Positions 58,206 to 64,000 of a stretch of 64,000 nt of DNA are shown here, in pieces. Source of the DNA: Ardenticatenaceae bacterium (lineage in GTDB: Bacteria; Chloroflexota; Anaerolineae; Promineifilales; Promineifilaceae). The notes beneath the pieces were generated by a model. It was not told where the DNA came from, ran no database searches, and saw only the letters and a list, made by a program, of their open reading frames with translations. The first letter of the stretch is position 1. Every line of letters starts with the position of its first letter. Position numbers and translations under genes: made by a program. The stretch covers positions 62,001 to 126,000 of the forward strand of contig JACKBX010000012.1 in assembly GCA_020634375.1 (NCBI GenBank), in the 5' to 3' direction.

Positions 58206-58244
58206 AGGAAACGTGAAACGTGAAGATTTATCACGTTTCACGCA
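58206..58244. repeat. CGTGAAA-family hairpin at 3' end of the SDR gene
   Basis: GGAAACGTGAAACGTGA and TCACGTTTCACGC pair around AGATTTA, 3 nt beyond the SDR stop codon. Confidence 0.8.
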
Positions 58245-58247
58245 GAT

Positions 58248-59345
58248 TCAGACCATTGCTTCCGAGGATATGCTGGGGTTTTGGCGCATGAATTCGATGA
58301 GGGTAGGGGCGTACTCTGCAAACGGCGGGCAGGCAATGCCACTGCCTGCCAAATCGCGCAGGGTGTTTTCGCAGGTGTAGTGGGTGGGCAAGGTGAAGTA
58401 GTCTATGGCCGCTGGTTCAATGCGCAGCAGGGCGTGAACGCCAGGCACGTAAGCCAGCGACCCTTTTGCCAGCCAGCCAGGCAGCGGAATGCGCCAGATA
58501 TTGCTGTCCGTGATGGCGGCAACGGTATCCAAAATTTCATCGCCATTCAGAGGGTTGGGGTCGCTGAGGTGATAGGTTTGCCCCAGTGAATGCTTTTGGG
58601 CGCTGAGATAGTCAATGGCGTCTGTAACAAAATCGCGGGGGACTAAATTGACTTTACATTGTGTCAAATCGCCGACGACGGGCATGAGGGTTTGCTTCCC
58701 CTGCCGCAAAATGAGCTGGAAGATGTAGTACGGCCCATCATATTTCTGCGTTTCTCCAGTCTGGCTGTCACCAACAACGATGGCCGGGCGATAGATGGTG
58801 ACGGGCAGCCCCTTTTGCATGTGCTGACGCACTTCTAGTTCGGCCCAATATTTTGTTTCCTCATAGTAATTGTTGAAGTGCTGCCCGTTTTTCAGGTCGT
58901 TTTCGCTGAATGTGCCATCGTGACGGCCGCTCACGTAACAGGTGCTGACGTATTGAAAACGGTGCAACTGCGGACACTGCTCGGCAAAGCGCAGCATGTG
59001 GCGCGTGCCATCTACGTTGACGCGCATCGCCATCTCCCGCGAGACGCCCAACGCATAAACGGCCGCAAAATGGAAGATTTCGATGGTTTCTTGCTGCAAA
59101 GCAGCCAACTGCGCGGCGTCTAATCCCAGGTCTGGTTGGGTGATGTCACCCTCAATGAGTGGAATGCGATTTTTCCAGTCAGGATGAGCGCTGGTTATTT
59201 TGTCCACACGCTGTGCAGCCTGATCACGAAACTTGCTTTGGATGAGACAGGTCACGGTCACGTCCGCAGCGTAGCGGGCCAGCAGCCGCTCGACCAGTTC
59301 GGAACCGAGAAAACCGGGGAAGCCAGTGAGAAAAATGGTTGTCAT
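58248..59345 (-). CDS. SDR-family NAD(P)-dependent oxidoreductase, thioester-reductase-like
   Basis: A 365-residue extended SDR. TGFPGFLGSELVERLL at residue 7 is the nucleotide-binding motif, HFAAVYALG follows, YVSTCYVSG carries the Ser/Thr and NYYEETKYWAE the YxxxK catalytic pair. The body resembles the NAD-binding_4 (male sterility / thioester reductase) group used for reducing acyl thioesters, e.g. to fatty alcohols. With the WS/DGAT enzyme elsewhere in the window this could feed wax ester synthesis, but that link is inference. AGGAG lies 7-8 nt upstream of the ATG. Confidence 0.82.
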   Translation of the reverse strand: MTTIFLTGFPGFLGSELVERLLARYAADVTVTCLIQSKFRDQAAQRVDKITSAHPDWKNRIPLIEGDITQPDLGLDAAQLAALQQETIEIFHFAAVYALGVSREMAMRVNVDGTRHMLRFAEQCPQLHRFQYVSTCYVSGRHDGTFSENDLKNGQHFNNYYEETKYWAELEVRQHMQKGLPVTIYRPAIVVGDSQTGETQKYDGPYYIFQLILRQGKQTLMPVVGDLTQCKVNLVPRDFVTDAIDYLSAQKHSLGQTYHLSDPNPLNGDEILDTVAAITDSNIWRIPLPGWLAKGSLAYVPGVHALLRIEPAAIDYFTLPTHYTCENTLRDLAGSGIACPPFAEYAPTLIEFMRQNPSISSEAMV

Positions 59346-59562
59346 CGTTCAATCTCCTAAAAGATAGAGTGTAGAGATAGAGTTGTGACTTTGGTTTAGC
59401 GTTGCAGTAGTTGAGGTGTCATTTTGCAGTGGATAACGTGTCGCACCAATCCTGTGCAAAATGTAGACGATCCGAACTTGTCCTTGTGCAATATTAGCCA
59501 CTATTCTATTGTCCACATTTTAGACAAGGAAACAATTCCCAATGACGAACCAAAAATCTCGC

Positions 59563-59986
59563 TCAGGTATTTTGTAGTGTGTAATGAATTTCCACCATTG
59601 CCTGTGTGTCCAGATGGCAGTATTCGCGGAGTTGAGCAGCGAGTTGGGATTTAACGGCCGTGTCCTCCCCATTTATCATCTCCTCCCATACCACCTGCGC
59701 CTGCGTCCCATCCTGCACAACCAGCGTCTGGTAACTTAGTTTCGGCGCGATGATTGGCAGTACCGACTTCAACGAATTCGATTTGCCGAACCGATAATCT
59801 CGGTAATGTTTTTTGAAGATGTCGAGTTGATCCCAAAGGCGATCAACCATATTGAGCAGATGTGGGGCATGGTTAGGAAATGCTTCGGCTAATTCTTGTA
59901 ATCGGTTTCGTTCAAAAGGCGCATAGTAGACGATAATGCTTCCCTCGTCGCCAATGTCCTTGAGAAGTGTGTAATGCGGGCGTTTT
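59563..59986 (-). pseudogene. DUF2779 protein, C-terminal fragment truncated by an IS
   Basis: About 140 residues remain open from the IS boundary to the stop. They read HYTLLKDIGDEGSIIVYYAP, FERNRLQELAEAFPNHAP, MVDRLWDQLDIFKKHY, KSNSLKSVLPIIAPKLSYQ and REYCHLDTQAMVEIH. This is the C-terminal part of the DUF2779 family, which is related to exonuclease/Cas4-like nucleases. The N-terminal ~350 or more residues are absent: the frame enters the IS3-family left end at 59984. The other side of the IS carries an unrelated RHS remnant, so part of the gene was deleted or moved. Confidence 0.8.
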
Positions 59987-60033
59987 ATTGGACACCTAAA
60001 TCAGTGTAAACTGAGACAATAAGGGGTTCAAAA

Positions 60034-60357
60034 ATGCCCAGAAGAAAACTACGCAAACACGCACCAGAATTCAAATTCAAGCTGGTCGTCGAATCTTTAC
60101 GCGGCAAACGGACACGCACCGAGATTGCCCGCGAAAACGACATCACCAAATCGTTGCTGTACAAATGGGAACAAGCTTTCCTTGAACAAGGCTCTGATGT
60201 GTTCCGTTCCGCTGATTTGCGAACCCAGGAATTAGCCGAACGCGACCAACGCATTGCTGATTTGGAAAGACTTGTCGGTCGGCTGGCGCTGGAGAATGAA
60301 GTGCTAAAAAAGTTCGAGACGCAGCTCAACTCAACACCACGCAAAAACGGAAGATGA
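60034..60357 (+). CDS. IS3-family transposase OrfA
   Basis: A 107-residue protein: HTH_Tnp_1-type N-terminus (RKHAPEFKFKLVVESLRGKR, ENDITKSLLYKWEQAF) and a leucine-zipper C-terminus (ADLERLVGRLALENEVLKK). It binds the terminal repeats. At 60306-60312 the heptamer A_AAA_AAG in the orfA frame is the classical IS3 slippery site. A -1 shift there leads into the orfB frame with no stop, giving OrfAB. The orfA stop overlaps an orfB ATG as well. Confidence 0.93.
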   Translation: MPRRKLRKHAPEFKFKLVVESLRGKRTRTEIARENDITKSLLYKWEQAFLEQGSDVFRSADLRTQELAERDQRIADLERLVGRLALENEVLKKFETQLNSTPRKNGR

Positions 60358-61018
60358 TAAAGCAACTGTCGGCTGAACATCCTGTGCGCTACCTGTGTCA
60401 ATTGTTGGATTTGTCATCCAGCACCTATTACTATCAGTCTCAGCGTCAAGAGGATGATCCAGAATTGGTGAAAGCCATTGAACGGCATTTGGCACTCAGA
60501 CCTTATCTGGGCTACCGAATGCTGCTGGCTCGTTTGCGACGCGACAAATGGATTGTCAGCGAACGGGCCGTTCGCCGGATTTTGCGCCAAATGAAGCGGA
60601 CGCGGTTGGCAGGCCGGATTATCACCACTGATAGCAACCATTCGCACCCACGTTTTCCTAACGTGATTCAAGATGTAACAGCCGTTTCCCCGAATCATAT
60701 TTGGGTAGGTGACATCACCTACTTGCGCTATGGTCGTCAATTCTTGTATCTGGCAGTGATTTTGGACGCTTACACCAGAGCTGTTCGTGGCTGGCATCTG
60801 GAAGAGATGCTCACTTGCGAGGCGTTGACCCTGCCTGCGCTGCAAATGGCTTTGCAAACAGGTACGCCAACATTCTTTCATTCCGACCAAGGCCGACAGT
60901 ATGCCGTCACAGACCATGTTGAGATGCTCCAGGCTAGAGATACAACCATGAGCATGTCTGATGCCGGCTGCCCGACACAGAATGGCTTGGTTGAACGATT
61001 TATTCGGACAGTAAAGGA

Positions 61019-61028
61019 GGAACATATC
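61019..61028. repeat. 10-bp target site duplication, left copy
   Basis: GGAACATATC, repeated exactly at 62401-62410 on the other side of the inner IS. Confidence 0.92.
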
Positions 61029-62400
61029 TAGTTCTAACAAATTTTGTAGCTTTGGAATGAGTGAGGCTATATTGGTTAAAAACGACCAAGAATCCAACCA
61101 ATATGCCTCAAAGAAAGTATAACAAAACCAAACTCGAATCCACAAAACATACCAAACGCATTACCTTGCCCATCGATTTGGTAACTTACAATGAACTCTT
61201 GCCCGACAAAAAAGCCTTTCGCCAATATTTGGATGAAATGGTGCAAACTTATCCCGAGCTTTTTCCAGACGATATTGGTTGCGGGTACAAATTACACGGT
61301 ATGATGCCGCCATCCAAGAAAATGCCTCAAGTTCAACTGCGACGGATTCAGTTAACGTCTCTTGGTGAGCAACAGCAACGACAAGTGTTTACCATTTCTC
61401 CTTGCGACATCTTACCCTATATGGCTGGTCATGTAACCAAAGTCGAAAAAGCATTGTTTCTGCGTCGTTTTGGTGTGCCGTTTTGGGCGTTGACCTATGT
61501 ATTCGGGCGCAACGATTCCTATTGGTGCAACTTGACAACAGCCCTCGGTCGCCATGATATTGTGGGTACAACAGTCAAACAGCCAGAAAACTTACCGCAA
61601 CATTTACTGGCTGATGAAAAACATGCCCGCTTTCAAGGAGACAAAGCATACATTGCCACGACAGTTGCCAATGATTGTGTTTTAGGCGCATCCGTTTCTT
61701 TGACAGCCGATACCGAAGGCTTAACAGAAGCATATGGTCATTTAAGGACGAAACACAGCGACTTAAACCCAAACTACAAACCAGAAACTGTTAATGAAGA
61801 CGGTTGGCGAGCAACCCATTTAGCTTGGCAGACGCTCTTTCCCACAATAACCATTATTTGCTGTTTTCTGCATGCCTTCATCAAGATTCGCTCCTGCGGC
61901 AAACGTTTGGGAGACGCTTTTGCCGACATTAAGCAGCAGGTGTGGGATATTTATCACGCTTCTGACCGCACCGACTTCCTGACAAAAATCACAGATTTGC
62001 AGTTTTGGACGAAAACGAATGCCGAGAATCTAACCGGAACCGTGATGGAAGCCATCGAGAAGCTCTGTGCTAAAGCCGATTCCTTTGTGGTAGCCTTTGA
62101 GTATCCCGATGCCTACCGCACCAGCAACATGGTTGACCGTCATATGGAACCTATGTCTCGTTGGCTTTATGGCGCACGTTATTTTCATGGACATTTACGC
62201 TCCGCCGAACTGCAAACCAGGTCATGGGCCTTGCTTCATAACTTTTGGCCGTATTGTCCGCGGGCAAAAGTGCGTGAAACATATCAATCACCTGCCCATA
62301 AACTCAACGGCTTTGTTTATCGTGATAATTGGCTTGAAAACCTCCTGGTAGCCACCTCGTTACAGGGTTTTCATGTCAGCAACAAAAAATGCGAGAACTA
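61029..62400 (+). mobile_element. second insertion sequence, 1372 bp
   Basis: It is bounded by imperfect terminal repeats beginning TAGTTCT (left TAGTTCTAACAAATTTTG, right TAGTTCTCGCATTTTTTG when complemented) and by 10-bp duplications. It encodes one transposase and interrupts orfB of the IS3-family element. Family not assigned. Confidence 0.9.
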
Positions 62401-62401
62401 G
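61103..62401 (+). CDS. DDE-type transposase of the inner IS
   Basis: A 432-residue protein. It has a basic N-terminus (MPQRKYNKTKLESTKHTKR), then PSKKMPQVQLRRIQL, LRRFGVPFWALTYVFGR, and HLLADEKHARFQGDKAYIAT, where the Asp is a probable catalytic residue. Further segments are GASVSLTADTEGL and IICCFLHAFIKIR, then YPDAYRTSNMVDRHMEPMSR near the C-terminus. It is recognisably a DDE-type transposase but I do not assign a family. The stop codon TAG is completed by the first G of the target duplication: the IS itself ends in ..AACTA. Confidence 0.8.
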   Translation: MPQRKYNKTKLESTKHTKRITLPIDLVTYNELLPDKKAFRQYLDEMVQTYPELFPDDIGCGYKLHGMMPPSKKMPQVQLRRIQLTSLGEQQQRQVFTISPCDILPYMAGHVTKVEKALFLRRFGVPFWALTYVFGRNDSYWCNLTTALGRHDIVGTTVKQPENLPQHLLADEKHARFQGDKAYIATTVANDCVLGASVSLTADTEGLTEAYGHLRTKHSDLNPNYKPETVNEDGWRATHLAWQTLFPTITIICCFLHAFIKIRSCGKRLGDAFADIKQQVWDIYHASDRTDFLTKITDLQFWTKTNAENLTGTVMEAIEKLCAKADSFVVAFEYPDAYRTSNMVDRHMEPMSRWLYGARYFHGHLRSAELQTRSWALLHNFWPYCPRAKVRETYQSPAHKLNGFVYRDNWLENLLVATSLQGFHVSNKKCEN

Positions 62402-62410
62402 GAACATATC
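62401..62410. repeat. 10-bp target site duplication, right copy
   Basis: GGAACATATC, identical to 61019-61028. Its first base completes the stop codon of the inner transposase. Confidence 0.92.
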
Positions 62411-62599
62411 GCTTATTCGGAATACGACTCGCTGGTTGACTTACGCCGCCAACTGCGGCATTATCTTGAAGTAGAGTACACGCGAGCCCGGCCGCATTCG
62501 TCGCTCAACTACATGACGCCCTTGGAGTTTGAGCAAGAATTTTATTGGCGGCAGGTGTCTCTCTTATCCACCTAAATTGTGTCCAATAAAGTGACCGCA

Positions 62600-63025
62600 T
62601 TACAGCTGCTGTGTAACTTTTATCTCTGAAAGGATACAAGTGGCACATGCAAAAGAAGCACTTGCACCTTGCCGATACCAGTTATTTTGTGTCCAATCCG
62701 TTAAGAAACTTTCCTGGGTCGCCGCCGCATACACCCCCGGCTGGCCCAGCGGTGTTGCCGCATACCGGTTCAGCGCCTGGGGCAGCGTGGGTGGGCCGCC
62801 GGCCGCATTCGGCTGTAACGGCCGGCCCAATGCCGGGTCGTACCACCTACCCCCACCCAGATACACCACCCCCGTGGCCGCGTCGGGCAAGTCTGGCAGT
62901 GTGCCCGTTAGGGTGAGGGGCAGCGTGTTGGTCAGGGGCATGCCGTAGCCATCGTATACCATACGGCCGGCTTCGTCACCGTTCCCATCCACCAATACCA
63001 AAGAAGTGCCCGTGGGGTTGTTCAT
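62600..63025 (-). pseudogene. RHS repeat-associated core, orphan C-terminal fragment
   Basis: A 141-residue frame. PTGTSLVLVDGNGDEAGRMV and YDGYGMPLTN, then YLGGGRWYDPALGRPLQPNA and PQALNRYAATPLGQPG, form the RHS-associated core that sits just before the variable toxin tip in RHS/YD proteins. Full-length RHS proteins exceed 1000 residues. Here a stop precedes the frame in the same register, so it is an orphan tail. The last ~45 residues (TDWTQNNWYRQGASASFACA onward) would be the remnant of a tip. The 3' end lies 10 nt from the IS3-family right end. Confidence 0.75.
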
Positions 63026-63039
63026 ACGTCACCAAGTGA

Positions 63040-63489
63040 CTAATCTATACTATCAATATCATCTTGAACAGAAGGCGTTTTCATTAAAGGTAGTCGCCCA
63101 AAATAAAATCTAACCAGTCCGTCTATTGCCAGTCCACACAGACATCCCCAAAACAATATGTTTATCACTCCCCTTACTAGTAACGGAGTACTTAACAATA
63201 CTGATGACAAAATTATTCGCAGAACTGACTTGATCCAGACACTAGTTTTTTGTTCCCTACTTGTGACGGTTTGCTGAGCATAATTACTAGATTTCTCTTT
63301 CATATAGTGCAGGCTTTCAATTAACAGAATAGTTCCCGCAATAGTTCCGAGTAATATGAACACCAGTGTCGAACATCGGACAGAAACTTCACCACAATGT
63401 TGAAAAACCCATCCAAACCCAGCATATCCTGAAACCACAAGAAGCGTCACTCCAATAATAACAAAAGTTTTCCGATCTTTATTTTGCAT
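63040..63489 (-). CDS. small membrane protein, candidate immunity protein
   Basis: A 149-residue protein with four hydrophobic segments: FVIIGVTLLVVSGYAGFGWV, STLVFILLGTIAGTILLI, IILSSVLLSTPLL and VINILFWGCLCGLAIDGLV. Soluble loops are polar (SREQKTSVWIK). I recognise no family. GGAG, 7 nt before the ATG at 63489, overlaps the stop of the preceding gene, and the gap is 4 nt, so the two are tightly coupled. Its place between a large partial gene and an orphan RHS tail is typical of an immunity gene in polymorphic toxin loci; this is inference from layout. Confidence 0.6.
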   Translation of the reverse strand: MQNKDRKTFVIIGVTLLVVSGYAGFGWVFQHCGEVSVRCSTLVFILLGTIAGTILLIESLHYMKEKSSNYAQQTVTSREQKTSVWIKSVLRIILSSVLLSTPLLVRGVINILFWGCLCGLAIDGLVRFYFGRLPLMKTPSVQDDIDSID

Positions 63490-63493
63490 AAAT

Positions 63494-64000
63494 TCACTCC
63501 AATTGTCCCAATGGGGACAGATCGCGATTTATGTTCAAATCTCCAAAAACTGGTTCAAATATTCGACTGACTGTGTCACCAATAATTGAGTTGTCTACAA
63601 GTACTGTAACTAAGATCGGGAATACTACTAAGTCTGATGGGTCTGGAACGTTTATCACGGCTGCGATAAACCAACCTATTCCTCTTGCACCGACTGCTCC
63701 AATTACTCCATTAGTCGCATTTACAACTGCTGCATGCCCTGTTCTTCTGAGTGCTAATTCGCGATTGGTTTGCCATAAGTCACCATCCACCAGAATAGCT
63801 TGCCACAAGCCACCAACTATCAAATCAGCACCAAATCCAGGTGCCAAATCACCTACGGTTATGCCAAGTTGTTTGTTCACGGAGATACTTCCAATACGCC
63901 TGGCAATGGTAGACTCTTCAGCACCACCAATTGTTCGCGTAAGCTGTCTCAACTCGTCAACAGCAGAATTTGAATAACCTCGCCAGTGGCCATTTCTAAT
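63494..64000 (-). CDS. C-terminal part of a larger protein, candidate toxin tip
   Basis: The frame is open from the right edge (IRNGHWRGYSNSAVDELRQL) to the stop, giving 169 visible residues. It continues with LGITVGDLAPGFGADLIVGG and LWQAILVDGDLWQTN, then a glycine-rich hydrophobic stretch NGVIGAVGARGIGWFIAAVI, and VFPILVTVLVDNSIIGDTV. I recognise no family. Gly-rich hydrophobic helices would suit a pore-forming effector. The apparent TTG start at 63952 is not a real start because the frame continues upstream. Whether the missing upstream part is RHS cannot be seen. Confidence 0.55.
   Translation of the reverse strand: MRNGHWRGYSNSAVDELRQLTRTIGGAEESTIARRIGSISVNKQLGITVGDLAPGFGADLIVGGLWQAILVDGDLWQTNRELALRRTGHAAVVNATNGVIGAVGARGIGWFIAAVINVPDPSDLVVFPILVTVLVDNSIIGDTVSRIFEPVFGDLNINRDLSPLGQLE

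Larger units (their letters stand above)
60354..62575 (+). pseudogene. IS3-family transposase OrfB, split by second IS
   Basis: The 5' part (to 61028) encodes the DDE integrase core: HIWVGDITYLRYGRQFLYLA (first Asp), FFHSDQGRQYA (second Asp), and ends NGLVERFIRTVKEEHI with the catalytic Glu. The 3' part resumes at 62411: AYSEYDSLVDLRRQLRHYLE, TRARPHSSLNYMTPLEFEQE, then LLST. Deleting 61029-62410 restores one intact frame of about 279 residues, so the disruption is recent and otherwise undecayed. Confidence 0.92.
59984..62590 (+). mobile_element. IS3-family element, interrupted by a second IS
   Basis: Terminal inverted repeats TTTATTGGACAC (59984-59995) and GTGTCCAATAAA (62579-62590) bound orfA and orfB. 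Removing the inner IS and one copy of its target duplication leaves a 1225-bp element, normal for IS3. The outer flanks show no direct repeat. ACGGCCGT is absent from the whole element. Confidence 0.9.

Noticed and set aside
6396..58244. MITE-type mobile elements as explanation of the hairpins
   Set aside because: No target duplications or fixed lengths were seen. Families differ in sequence but share a 7-nt period, which fits local tandem growth better.

Overview
The window looks like a chromosomal segment of a Chloroflexota bacterium, probably of the Anaerolineae type. This is inferred from gene content and style, not from a marker gene: secreted proteins with Pro/Thr linkers and a C-terminal YLPVV-type tail, an ADP-forming acyl-CoA synthetase, PEP carboxykinase, many lipoproteins and no outer-membrane machinery. 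I saw no rRNA, tRNA or CRISPR array.

Layout. 0-6.4 kb: a response regulator with a partial membrane protein running off the left edge, VanZ-like and DUF1361 membrane proteins, an EamA exporter, an SPFH protein behind a paired operator, RpiB, a radical SAM protein and DUF6504. 6.4-12.1 kb (minus strand): a small helical protein, an aldo/keto reductase, an ECF sigma factor with a membrane partner, and ParB/ParA. 12.3-15.8 kb: a GMC oxidoreductase and an aldehyde dehydrogenase, a plausible alcohol-to-acid pair. 16-21 kb: an esterase and a copper island (CsoR with a C-run operator, CopZ, CopA, Met-rich cytochrome c lipoprotein). 21-32 kb: acyl-CoA synthetase, PckA, M32 carboxypeptidase, an esterase, M28 peptidase, DUF1992 and a second aldehyde dehydrogenase. 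32-35 kb: a Fur-family regulator with an ECF cobalt/nickel importer (CbiM, CbiQ, CbiO). 35-42 kb: a peptidase-E-like fusion, a hydrolase, a WS/DGAT acyltransferase with a helix-hairpin-helix tail, a lone phage-type antirepressor, an RlmM-like methyltransferase and a histidine phosphatase. 42-46 kb: a TPP riboswitch and a thiamine ABC importer. 46-59 kb: a REP-associated transposase inside its own REP hairpins, a 1415-residue subtilase, RNase PH, a 1923-residue alpha-2-macroglobulin and an SDR. 59.5-64 kb: an accessory end with a truncated DUF2779 gene, an IS3-family element interrupted by a second IS, an RHS remnant, and a pair that resembles a toxin and its immunity protein.

The most striking feature is global. 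The palindrome ACGGCCGT occurs about 25 times per 10 kb, in all three codon frames and between genes, like the cyanobacterial HIP1 sequence. Almost every intergenic gap also carries degenerate tandem repeats with a 7-nt period, often folded into hairpins. They belong to several sequence families and resemble cyanobacterial STRR heptamers. They fill gaps inside operons up to the start codon and interrupt at least five proteins in frame. The IS elements and everything to their right lack the palindrome.
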